Below are positions 1 to 6,776 of a stretch of DNA of 8,875 nt, in pieces. Each line of letters starts with the position of its first letter. Position 1 is the stretch's first letter. The stretch is taken from NCBI GenBank assembly GCA_025361465.1, contig JANYAG010000254.1:1-8875 (forward strand). Direction: 5' to 3'. Both the position numbers and the translations under genes were made by a program. The notes under the pieces are model-generated. The model was not told the DNA's origin. It ran no database searches and worked only from the letters and a program-made list of their open reading frames with translations. The DNA comes from Gemmatimonadota bacterium. GTDB taxonomy: Bacteria; Gemmatimonadota; Gemmatimonadetes; Gemmatimonadales; GWC2-71-9.

Positions 1-189
1 GACCTGGCGATCCGCAAGCGGCCCACCGAGGTCGACGCCCAGCTCGGCATTGTCGTGAAGCTCGGCGCGGAGGCTGGCGTCCCAACACCCCTCACGGCGC
101 GGTTGGTCGCGCTGATCCACGAGATCGAGCGCGGCGAACGAGCACAGGCCATGGCCGCACTGGATGCTCTCGCCGGGGTGATGACGTGA
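1..189 (+). CDS. Ketopantoate reductase family protein (ApbA/PanE-like), C-terminal fragment
   Basis: Frame 1 is open from the window edge to a TGA at 187-189 and gives 62 residues; the NAD(P)-binding N-terminal part lies outside the window. The fragment begins DLAIRKRPTEVDAQLG and continues with GVPTPL and LIHEIERG. This matches the end of the helical C-terminal domain of 2-dehydropantoate 2-reductase relatives: a TE-[IV]-D motif whose Glu corresponds to a substrate-site Glu in E. coli PanE, followed by a G-[IV]-PTP turn. Family members reduce a 2-keto acid to a 2-hydroxy acid with NADPH in the cytoplasm. Whether this one serves pantothenate synthesis or is a paralogue for another keto acid cannot be decided; its place in a peptidase/permease operon favours a catabolic paralogue, which is inference. 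Its stop overlaps the GTG start of the next gene by 4 bases. Confidence 0.8.
   Translation, partial: DLAIRKRPTEVDAQLGIVVKLGAEAGVPTPLTARLVALIHEIERGERAQAMAALDALAGVMT
175..178 (+). promoter_or_regulatory. Ribosome binding site supporting the GTG start at 186
   Basis: A GGGG run lies 7 bases before the GTG at 186, inside the end of the upstream gene. The GTG overlaps the upstream TGA as GTGA. Nearby ATGs at 151 and 181 are in the frame of the upstream gene and cannot start the SDR. This spacing and the overlap decide the start. Confidence 0.5.
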
Positions 190-953
190 ACCCGGAATTC
201 GCGGGTCGGACCGTGGTAGTTACCGGCGCCGCCCACGGCTTCGGCCGGGCGATCAGCATCGCCTTCGCGGCGCGCGGTGCGTCCGTGTGGGCCTGCGACG
301 TGATCGAGGAGGAGCTGGCCGAGACCGCGCGGCTCTGCCAGGTCGCGGGCGTCACGTGCAGCGCGCGGCAAGTGGATGTGCGCGACAAGCTGGCCGTGGA
401 GGCCTTTGTGGCCGATGCATCGAAGGCCGCCGGCCTCGTGCACATCGTGGTGAATAATGCCGGTGGCGTGCTGGGACAGGTGGGTCGGCCACTCGAAGAC
501 GTCTCGCCCGCCGAGTGGCAAGCCATCTACGACGTCAATGTGACCGGGGCGTTCTACTTCGCCCAGGCCGCGGCATCCGGAATGAAATCCGCACGATTCG
601 GACGCATCATCAACATCTCGAGCGGCGCGGGCCTCGGCGTGAGCCTCACCGGCATCCAGGCCTACGCCTCGGCCAAGGCAGCACAGATCGGCCTCACGCG
701 ACAGCTGGCCCACGAACTCGGGGCCTGGGGCATCACCGTCAACAATGTCGCGCCCGGATTCGTGCGCTCGAATCCGACGACCGAGAAGCAGTGGGAATCG
801 TACGGCGCCGAGAAGCAGCGGGCGCTCATCGAAGGCATTGCGCTGAAGCGACTGGGCACGCCGGAGGATATCGCATCGGGCGTGCTGTTCTTCGCATCCG
901 AACAAGCCGGATGGATCACCGGCCAGGTGCTCTCGATCGACGGTGGCAAATGA
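186..953 (+). CDS. SDR family NAD(P)-dependent oxidoreductase
   Basis: This 255-residue protein is a complete classical short-chain dehydrogenase/reductase of typical length (about 250). Visible motifs in order are the Rossmann glycine motif TGAAHGFG (13-20), an Asp at the end of strand beta-2 (D38, in VWACDV) that suggests preference for NAD(H), the NNAGG motif (90-94), the active-site Asn N118 in YDVNVTG, the catalytic Ser in NISSG (S146), and YASAK with Y160 and K164. The C-terminal GWITGQVLSIDGG matches the usual SDR ending. The Ser-Tyr spacing is 14 rather than the more usual 13. It should act in the cytoplasm, oxidising or reducing a hydroxy/keto group. The family is too broad to name a substrate. 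It is coupled on both sides: GTGA with the upstream reductase and ATGA with the downstream dipeptidase. Confidence 0.93.
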   Translation: MNPEFAGRTVVVTGAAHGFGRAISIAFAARGASVWACDVIEEELAETARLCQVAGVTCSARQVDVRDKLAVEAFVADASKAAGLVHIVVNNAGGVLGQVGRPLEDVSPAEWQAIYDVNVTGAFYFAQAAASGMKSARFGRIINISSGAGLGVSLTGIQAYASAKAAQIGLTRQLAHELGAWGITVNNVAPGFVRSNPTTEKQWESYGAEKQRALIEGIALKRLGTPEDIASGVLFFASEQAGWITGQVLSIDGGK

Positions 954-2326
954 CGGACCTCGCTGCCGTACTCGCGCACCTCGAGCAGGGGCACGACCGG
1001 ATTCTCGGGGAGTTGGTCGAACTCGCCTCGATCCCGAGTGTCAGCACCGATCCCGCGCACGCCGCGGACGTGCACGCCGCGGCCGCGTGGGTCGCCACAA
1101 AGCTCTCGGCGGCGGGACCATTCACCGTCCGCAGGATACCAACGCCCGGAGCAAGCATCGTCTATGCCGAGTGGCTCGGCGCCCCCGGGGCACCGACCGC
1201 CCTGATCTACGGACACTACGACGTGCAGCCGGCGGATCCGGTCGAGCTCTGGCACAGTCCACCCTTCAGTCCGACGCTGCGCAAAGGCCGGCTCTACGCA
1301 CGCGGTGCTTCCGACGACAAGGGACCGATGCTCATTGCCATCAAGGTCGCCGAGGCGTTCTTCGCCGTGCAGGGGCGGCTGCCGATCAACGTGAAGTTCT
1401 TGATCGAGGGCGAGGAAGAGACCGGCAGCCCCAACCTCGAGCCGTTTGTCGCGGCACACCGGGAGCTGCTTGCGGCCGACGTGGTCATCTCGGCCGATGG
1501 CGCGATGTGGCGCATCGACGAGCCGTCGCTCACCGTCGCCAACCGCGGGCTGGCGGGGCTCGAGCTGACGCTGCGCGGGCCCGGCAAGGATCTGCACTCC
1601 GGGCGACATGGCGGGAGCGTCGCCAATCCCCTGCACGCGATGGCGCAGCTGATCGCCACTCTGCACCAGCAGGACGGACGTGTTGCGGTCGCGGGATTCT
1701 ACGATCGGGTAATCGAACTCAGTCCCGCCGAGCGTGCCGAGATCGCCGCGCTGCCATTCGACGAGGCCGTCTATCTCGGGGCGGTCGGCGCCTCAGCCGC
1801 GGCCGGGGAGCCCGGTTACTCGACGCTCGAGCGCCAGTGGACCCGACCGACGCTGGAGCTCAACGGGATGTGGGGCGGCTACCAGGGGCCGGGACAGAAG
1901 ACGGTGGTGCCGAGCGAGGCGCACGCCAAGATCACCTGCCGCCTGGTGCCAGACCAGGATCCCGACGAGATCATCGCGCTGGTGGAGCGCCACCTGAAGC
2001 GTCACGTGCCGGTCGGCACCCAGATCACGATCACCCACGGTGATCATGGCGCACGGCCGTTCCGCCTCGCCCGGGACAACCGGGTGCTGAAGGCAGCAGA
2101 AGCCGCGCTCGAAGCGACCTACGGCGTGGTGCCGCTCATCGTGCGCATGGGTGGCACGGTCCCCGTCGCCGAGATCTTCCAGCGCCTCATGGGGCTCGAT
2201 ACCGTGTACTTCTCCTTCTCGACCGGCGACGAAGATTTCCACGCGCCGAACGAGTTTTTCCGCGTCCACCGCCTGCACGAAGGCCTCGCGGCGTGGGCGC
2301 GGCTCTGGGAGCACCTCGGCCAATGA
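950..2326 (+). CDS. M20 family metallo-dipeptidase
   Basis: This 458-residue protein has the length and full motif set of M20 dipeptidases related to carnosinase and bacterial PepV-like enzymes, which use two zinc ions to cleave dipeptides in the cytoplasm. Metal and catalytic residues are all present: H89 and the supporting D91 in IYGHYDVQP, bridging D122 in GASDDKG, catalytic E156 and metal ligand E157 in EGEEETGS, D183 in ISADG, and H431 in EDFHAPNE. DLHSGRHGG (214-222) marks the lid/dimerisation domain, with H216 in the place of the conserved lid His. No signal peptide is visible. The frame is open for 435 bases upstream, but the ATG at 950 is chosen because it overlaps the SDR stop as ATGA and the family starts here; the upstream part is the SDR gene read out of frame. 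The stop overlaps the permease ATG. Confidence 0.94.
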   Translation: MTDLAAVLAHLEQGHDRILGELVELASIPSVSTDPAHAADVHAAAAWVATKLSAAGPFTVRRIPTPGASIVYAEWLGAPGAPTALIYGHYDVQPADPVELWHSPPFSPTLRKGRLYARGASDDKGPMLIAIKVAEAFFAVQGRLPINVKFLIEGEEETGSPNLEPFVAAHRELLAADVVISADGAMWRIDEPSLTVANRGLAGLELTLRGPGKDLHSGRHGGSVANPLHAMAQLIATLHQQDGRVAVAGFYDRVIELSPAERAEIAALPFDEAVYLGAVGASAAAGEPGYSTLERQWTRPTLELNGMWGGYQGPGQKTVVPSEAHAKITCRLVPDQDPDEIIALVERHLKRHVPVGTQITITHGDHGARPFRLARDNRVLKAAEAALEATYGVVPLIVRMGGTVPVAEIFQRLMGLDTVYFSFSTGDEDFHAPNEFFRVHRLHEGLAAWARLWEHLGQ

Positions 2327-3750
2327 CCCTGGCACAGGAAGAAGCCCGCGTCGAGGCGCACAGTGCGTCGCTGAAGAAGGAACTCGGCGTCCGCGATCTC
2401 GCCCTCACCCAGATCCTCTTCATCATCGGCCTCACCTGGATCGGCGTGGCCGGCACGCTCGGGTCGGCGCACATCGTCATGTGGCTGCTCGCCATCCTGC
2501 TGTTCTACCTGCCGATGACCGCGGTGGTGATCTACCTCAACCAGTTGATGCCCCTTGAGGGCGGGCTGTACCAGTGGGCCAAGCTGGGCTTCAATCCGAC
2601 CGTCGGTTTCCTCCTGGCGTGGAATCTCTGGCTCTACGTCATCGTCTTCACGTCGGAGATCGGCCTCCAGTGTGCGACGTACCTGTCCTACGCCCTGGGA
2701 CCGGGCGCCGCCTGGATGACGTCGAGCTCCTGGTTCGTCGCACTCTGCTCGGCGCTGGTGCTGACGCTGATGATGGTGGCGGCCACGATCGGATTGTCGG
2801 TAGGCAAGTGGGTGCACAACACCGGCGGCGTGTTCATGCTCATTATCTTCGCCGTGCTGCTCCTGCTGCCATTCATCGGCCTCGCCACCGGCCATCTACG
2901 CGAATTTCATCCGTTGCGCGCCTCCCTCCCCGATTTCACCCTGCACAACCTGAACATCCTGGGAAAGTTGAGCTTCGGCGCACTGGGCGGGTTTGAGTAC
3001 GTCGCCATCCTCGCTGGCGAGACTCGCGCTCCGGCGCGCGCGGTCCGGCGCTCCGTGCTCATCGCGGCGCCGGCCATCGCGATCATGTTCATCCTCGGCA
3101 CGGCGACGGTGGTTGCCTATGTCCCCGCCGGCGAGATCGATCTCATCGGACCGATGCCGCAGGTGTTGCGCGTGGGCCTCGGCCCGTTCGGCATCGCCGG
3201 TCCGCTGGTCACCATCGCGATCCTGATGACGCTGGCGATGCGGGTGGCGCAGGTCAGCGTCAGCTTCACGGCGGTGACGCGGCTGCCGATGGTGGCCGGC
3301 TGGGACCACCTGCTTCCGCCGGCGTTCAGCCGCCTGCACCCTCGCTATCGGACACCGGTGAACTCCATCGTACTGGTCGCCGCATCCGCGTTCGCCCTGT
3401 CCCTGGTGAGCCAGATCGGGGTTGGCCAGGCTGAGGCGTTCCAGTTGCTGTTCAACGCGGGCGGCATCTTCTACGCGCTGACCTACGTCGTGATGTTCGC
3501 AATTCCCATTCTCGGGCTGCGCGCCGTGACGCCGCGGCCGTCGCGCTGGCTGCAGGCCGCGTCCCTGTCGGGACTGCTGATGACCGTGCTCTACGTGGTG
3601 CTCTCGGTCTTCCCGATCATCAAGGTGGCGAGTGTGGCGAGCTTCGCACTCAAGATCGTGGCGGTGATCGTGGTGATGAACCTGGTGGGTGTCGGCATCC
3701 TGATCGCCGCGCGGCGGCGATCCCAATCGGTGGCAGAAACGGGAGAATGA
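2323..3750 (+). CDS. APC superfamily amino acid permease
   Basis: This 475-residue, very hydrophobic protein has about 12 predicted membrane segments (roughly 28-48, 51-73, 95-120, 137-160, 167-188, 215-233, 245-267, 287-310, 346-363, 376-399, 413-432 and 440-462), the usual architecture and length of amino acid-polyamine-organocation transporters. The segment GFEYVAILAGETRAPAR (223-239) is the family's characteristic TM6 and following loop, with GFE at the broken helix and GE..P.R after it. NPTVGFLLAWNLW and the TP-N-S stretch near 344-348 also fit. It should import or exchange an amino acid or small amine across the inner membrane. Substrate is not readable, but coupling to a dipeptidase suggests an amino acid or short peptide-like compound. 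The ATG at 2323 is preferred over one at 2293 because it overlaps the dipeptidase stop as ATGA, as at neighbouring junctions. Confidence 0.92.
   Translation: MTLAQEEARVEAHSASLKKELGVRDLALTQILFIIGLTWIGVAGTLGSAHIVMWLLAILLFYLPMTAVVIYLNQLMPLEGGLYQWAKLGFNPTVGFLLAWNLWLYVIVFTSEIGLQCATYLSYALGPGAAWMTSSSWFVALCSALVLTLMMVAATIGLSVGKWVHNTGGVFMLIIFAVLLLLPFIGLATGHLREFHPLRASLPDFTLHNLNILGKLSFGALGGFEYVAILAGETRAPARAVRRSVLIAAPAIAIMFILGTATVVAYVPAGEIDLIGPMPQVLRVGLGPFGIAGPLVTIAILMTLAMRVAQVSVSFTAVTRLPMVAGWDHLLPPAFSRLHPRYRTPVNSIVLVAASAFALSLVSQIGVGQAEAFQLLFNAGGIFYALTYVVMFAIPILGLRAVTPRPSRWLQAASLSGLLMTVLYVVLSVFPIIKVASVASFALKIVAVIVVMNLVGVGILIAARRRSQSVAETGE
3741..3746 (+). promoter_or_regulatory. Shine-Dalgarno sequence for the CocE/NonD hydrolase
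   Basis: GGGAGA sits 5 bases before the ATG at 3752, within the last codons of the permease. It is the clearest ribosome binding site in the operon and supports the start at 3752 over the in-frame ATG at 3767. Confidence 0.6.
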
Positions 3751-3751
3751 C

Positions 3752-5860
3752 ATGTCGAATCTGACGATGCGTGCACGCGACGTTCGCTGGCTCGCCCTGG
3801 TACTTGTGGTGGCGCTGGCCACGGGGGCGGGACTGGCGCACCGCCGCGCCGGCAACCTGGCGGGCGAATGGGATGTCTACATCGCCCTCAGCGCGCGCCC
3901 GCATTACGGCTTCGAGGGCTGGCGCCGGATGGGCTTCGCGCACTTTGCCGGGAGCGACTCGGCGAACGCCGGCTTCCTGCGCCGCCGCACCGGTCAGTCG
4001 ATGCTCAACGTCACCCAGGTCTCGGCATGGGGCGACTCGATCTTCCTCGCCCAGGATGCGAACGTGATCCTCCGCGCCGCCTGGCATGGTGACACGCTCG
4101 AGGGTGTGCAGTACACCAACGGCCGACCGTTGGATCGCCGCTACCGGCTTGTCCATCGCGCCACCCCAGGCGCCGTCGAACCAACCTATCAGGTCTGGAA
4201 GACGCCGGCCTCCGACTCGCTGTACGCGACCGTCGTCGATACCACGAGCCTGATGCCGGCACGTGATGGCGTGAAGCTCGAGACCTACATCGTCCGCCCC
4301 GTCGGGCCCGGGCCCTTTGGCGTCGTGATGCAGCGCTCGCCCTATCGCGCGTCGAATCCGGGTCCAGGGCGGTGGTGGGCTTCGCACGGCTACATCTTCG
4401 TGGGGCAGCTGGTGCGGGAACGCGGGAAGTCCAGCGGCGACATCGCCGAGTTCGGCGACTACAGCCACGACATCCAGGACGGCTACGACGCCGTCGAGTG
4501 GGCGGCTCGTCTCCCCGGGGCGAATGGCAAGGTCGGGCTGATCGGCCATTCAGACGAAGGACGCCTGGCCTGGTTTGCGGCGGTGAGTGCGCCGCCGCAC
4601 CTCGCCGCCATCGCACCGTCAGCGGCAACCTCCGATCCGTGGCGGATCGTGCCGTATGCCGCCATGGCCTTCGGGCCGATCAACGTCGACTGGGTCTGCC
4701 TCATGCGCGGGCGGAACATGGCGAACAACACCGCGGAACTCGATATCGGCGAGGCGATCACCCACCTCCCGCTGGCAACCTTGCCGCAGCGGCTCGGCTG
4801 CGGGGTGGTGCCGATCTGGGAGCGCTGGATCGCGCATCCCACGCTCGATGCCTATTGGCGGGCGCACGCGGCAACGACGTTCATCGACAAGGTGAACGTC
4901 CCGGCGCTCTCGCTGGCCGGCTGGCACGACGATTCACGCGGCCCGCTCGACTACACCAACGCGCTGCTCAAGGTCAAGAACCACCCGGCGTGGCACCTGG
5001 TCATGGGCGTGCACGCGCACAAGGGTGTGGATTACGTGGCCGGCGACTTCGGGCCGCAGGCACGCTACGAATACCGCGACATCCAGCTCAGGTGGTTCGA
5101 CCATTACCTGCTCGGCAAGAACAACGGGGTCGACACGCTGCCGCCGGTGGACATCTTCGTCCAGGGCGACAACAGCTGGCGCCAGGAGAATGAGTGGCCG
5201 CTGGCGCGGGCGAAGGCGACCAAGTGGTACATCTCATCGGGCGGGGCGGCGCAGACCAGCGCGGGCAACGGGGTGCTCGATACGCTGCCGCCGCGCGGCG
5301 CGGCCGCCGACACTTTCACCTACAATCCCGGCGATCCCACGCCATTTCTCATCGATTCGCGCGAGCTCGAGGAATCGCTCAACGAGGACTACACGGCGCT
5401 GAATGCCACCCGGCGTGATGCGCTGGTCTTCACGTCGAAGCCGCTCACCCGACCAGTCGAGGTCACCGGCGAGATGTCGGCAACGCTCTGGGCCGCAAGC
5501 GACGCACATGACACCGACTGGGCGGTCATGCTGCTCGACGTTTTCCCGGACGGTCACGCCGAGCGGGTGCAGGACGGCTTCGTGCGGGCGCGATTCCGGA
5601 AGGGCATGGACAAGGAAGTGCCCTTGGTAAAGGGGCAGGTCGAGCGCTACGACATGGACCTCTGGTTTACGTCAAAGGTCTTCGCGCCCGGCCACCGGCT
5701 CCGCGTCAGCATCACGTCCGCGCTGTTCCCCAAGTACGACCGGAACCTGAACACCGGCGGGAACAACGAGCGGGATTCGACGTTCGTGCTGGCGCACCAG
5801 CGAGTGCTCCATGACGCAGCGCACCCGTCGCATGTGGTGCTGCCGGTGGTTCCGCGATAG
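3752..5860 (+). CDS. CocE/NonD-type alpha/beta hydrolase (X-Pro dipeptidyl-peptidase S15 relative), exported or membrane-anchored
   Basis: This 702-residue protein has four parts. Residues 11-29 form a hydrophobic N-terminal helix after two Arg (signal peptide or anchor; no lipobox Cys). Residues about 36-137 form a beta-rich module starting AGEWDVYI and ending with RYRLVHRA. Residues about 155-450 are the alpha/beta hydrolase, including RDGVKLETYIVRP and RSPYR (Y198, possible oxyanion residue). The C-terminal beta-jelly-roll (about 465-700) has EVTGEMSATLW and APGHRLRVSITSA, typical of PepX_C. The inferred triad is S267 (GHSDEG), D393 (AGWHDD) and H423 (GVHAHKG). The Ser and His motifs are unusual: relatives have GxSYxG and GPWxH. 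Known members cleave esters or amides, including X-Pro dipeptides, cocaine and glutaryl beta-lactams; the substrate here is unknown. It begins one base after the permease stop and probably ends the operon. Confidence 0.88.
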   Translation: MSNLTMRARDVRWLALVLVVALATGAGLAHRRAGNLAGEWDVYIALSARPHYGFEGWRRMGFAHFAGSDSANAGFLRRRTGQSMLNVTQVSAWGDSIFLAQDANVILRAAWHGDTLEGVQYTNGRPLDRRYRLVHRATPGAVEPTYQVWKTPASDSLYATVVDTTSLMPARDGVKLETYIVRPVGPGPFGVVMQRSPYRASNPGPGRWWASHGYIFVGQLVRERGKSSGDIAEFGDYSHDIQDGYDAVEWAARLPGANGKVGLIGHSDEGRLAWFAAVSAPPHLAAIAPSAATSDPWRIVPYAAMAFGPINVDWVCLMRGRNMANNTAELDIGEAITHLPLATLPQRLGCGVVPIWERWIAHPTLDAYWRAHAATTFIDKVNVPALSLAGWHDDSRGPLDYTNALLKVKNHPAWHLVMGVHAHKGVDYVAGDFGPQARYEYRDIQLRWFDHYLLGKNNGVDTLPPVDIFVQGDNSWRQENEWPLARAKATKWYISSGGAAQTSAGNGVLDTLPPRGAAADTFTYNPGDPTPFLIDSRELEESLNEDYTALNATRRDALVFTSKPLTRPVEVTGEMSATLWAASDAHDTDWAVMLLDVFPDGHAERVQDGFVRARFRKGMDKEVPLVKGQVERYDMDLWFTSKVFAPGHRLRVSITSALFPKYDRNLNTGGNNERDSTFVLAHQRVLHDAAHPSHVVLPVVPR

Positions 5861-5885
5861 GGGGAGGCCAGGTGTGAACGGTTCC

Positions 5886-5894
5886 GGCTAGATT
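5886..5894 (+). promoter_or_regulatory. Possible promoter -10 element (GGCTAGATT)
   Basis: TAGATT at 5889-5894 is the best -10-like hexamer in the gap, and would place a transcript start near 5901 with a leader of about 40 bases. No convincing -35 hexamer is found 16-18 bases upstream, so the call rests on position and one AT-rich hexamer in GC-rich surroundings. It would drive the 5942 gene and the M28 gene. Confidence 0.3.
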
Positions 5895-5927
5895 GGTTCG
5901 AAGCGACGATACCACGGTGAAACTGAC

Positions 5928-5933
5928 AGGGGA
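5928..5933 (+). promoter_or_regulatory. Shine-Dalgarno sequence deciding the GTG start at 5942
   Basis: AGGGGA lies 8 bases before the GTG at 5942 and 23 bases before the in-frame ATG at 5957. The spacing favours the GTG as the true start, adding five residues before the membrane anchor. Confidence 0.6.
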
Positions 5934-5941
5934 ACCTTCTT

Positions 5942-6769
5942 GTGACGCGAAGCACCATGTTCTGGGTCGCAGGCTTCGTACTGACGGTGATCACGGCCGG
6001 ATGGCAGCGGATGACCGGGCCATCACACCCATATCGGGCGACGATTGCCCTCGGCGGCACTCCATTGAAGCTCTCGCTTCCCCGGAGCAATCCCACCACC
6101 TCCGGTGCACGAGTGACCGTCCCGGCACCACCCGGCGGTTCCAGCGGAACGCTGAATTGGCGGCGATTCCCCACGGATGAGCCGTTCACCGCCATCCCGA
6201 TGAGCATCGAGGGCAAGGAACTCGTGGCGACGATCCCGAGCCAGCCGGCGGCCGGGAAGGTCGAGTACTACCTCACGCTGCCGGGGAGCACCGGACCGGT
6301 GCGCGTGCCCGCCAACGGCGACGAGACCGTGATCCTCCGGTACCACGGGCCAGTACCGCTGGTCGTGCTCATTCCGCATATCGTGGTGATGTTCCTTGCG
6401 ATCCTCCTCGGGCTGCGCTCCGGGCTTGCGGCACTGTTCAAGGCGCCGGAGTACCAGCGCCTGGCGCTGGTGACCCTCGTCGCGCTCACCCTGGGCGGCC
6501 TCGTCCTGGGTCCCCTGACGCAGAAGTACGCGTTTGGCGCCTACTGGACCGGCATCCCCTGGGGCTGGGATCTCACCGACAACAAGACCCTGCTGATGTG
6601 GATCGGATGGGCCATCGCCGCCGTCGCCGTGGTGCGTCGCTGGCGGGCAACTCGCGGACTTGTCGTGCTGGCGACCGTCCTGATGATCGTGGTGTACCTG
6701 GTCCCCCACAGCGTGCGGGGCAGCCAGCTCGACTACAGTCGCCAGCCCCCGCCGGCGCAGCCTCGCTAG
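5942..6769 (+). CDS. Uncharacterised membrane protein with periplasmic domain and a CcsA/CcmC-like Trp-rich segment
   Basis: I do not recognise a named family with certainty. The 275-residue product has an N-terminal membrane helix (about 6-20), a soluble beta-rich domain (about 30-135; includes VEYYLTLPG, resembling an Ig-like or carbohydrate-binding fold) that should be periplasmic, and four membrane helices (about 138-158, 172-192, 216-231, 238-255). Between the second and third of these helices is a loop with AYWTGIPWGWDLTDNK (200-215), rich in Trp (W202, W207, W209) and followed by W220 and W223. This arrangement, with His in flanking helices (H146 in IPHIV, H256 in VPHSV), recalls the WWD segment and heme-ligating His residues of cytochrome c biogenesis proteins CcsA/CcmC, though the protein is much shorter. 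The similarity is by eye only. It lies 7 bases upstream of the M28 gene and is probably co-transcribed with it. Confidence 0.78.
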   Translation: MTRSTMFWVAGFVLTVITAGWQRMTGPSHPYRATIALGGTPLKLSLPRSNPTTSGARVTVPAPPGGSSGTLNWRRFPTDEPFTAIPMSIEGKELVATIPSQPAAGKVEYYLTLPGSTGPVRVPANGDETVILRYHGPVPLVVLIPHIVVMFLAILLGLRSGLAALFKAPEYQRLALVTLVALTLGGLVLGPLTQKYAFGAYWTGIPWGWDLTDNKTLLMWIGWAIAAVAVVRRWRATRGLVVLATVLMIVVYLVPHSVRGSQLDYSRQPPPAQPR

Positions 6770-6776
6770 CCACGCC

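Larger units (their letters stand above)
5861..5941 (+). other. Short intergenic gap between the two + strand units
   Basis: This is the only sizeable non-coding stretch on the + strand. It separates the five-gene run from the membrane protein/M28 pair. It is less G/C-biased than the flanking genes. I see no strong hairpin followed by a T run, so no intrinsic terminator for the upstream operon is evident. It contains a possible promoter and a clear ribosome binding site, listed separately. Confidence 0.6.

Noticed and set aside
515..949. Open frame in front of the M20 dipeptidase that could be read as an N-terminal fusion of about 145 residues
   Set aside because: It is Arg/His-rich, overlaps the SDR gene with its intact catalytic motifs, and the ATG at 950 overlaps the SDR stop as ATGA. 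It is a GC-driven spurious extension.
662..1666. Antisense open frame of 334 codons opposite the SDR and M20 genes
   Set aside because: No domain or plausible start signal is visible, and both sense genes have full motif sets.
2293..2322. Earlier ATG for the permease
   Set aside because: It would overlap the dipeptidase by 34 bases and adds ten residues not typical of the family, whereas the ATGA overlap at 2323 matches the neighbouring junctions.
2896..3855. Long antisense open frame (319 codons) across the permease gene
   Set aside because: Its translation is Arg/His/Asp/Gln-rich with no domain, and it lies opposite a clear APC transporter. Such frames are expected in GC-rich DNA.
5896..5902. 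GGTTCGA, resembling a tRNA T-loop
   Set aside because: No acceptor, D or anticodon stem can be built in the 81-base gap.
5880..5936. Inverted repeat GGTTCC ... GGAACC that could mask the ribosome binding site of the 5942 gene
   Set aside because: The arms are only 6 bases with a 45-base loop and cannot be extended, and the left arm may lie upstream of the transcript start.
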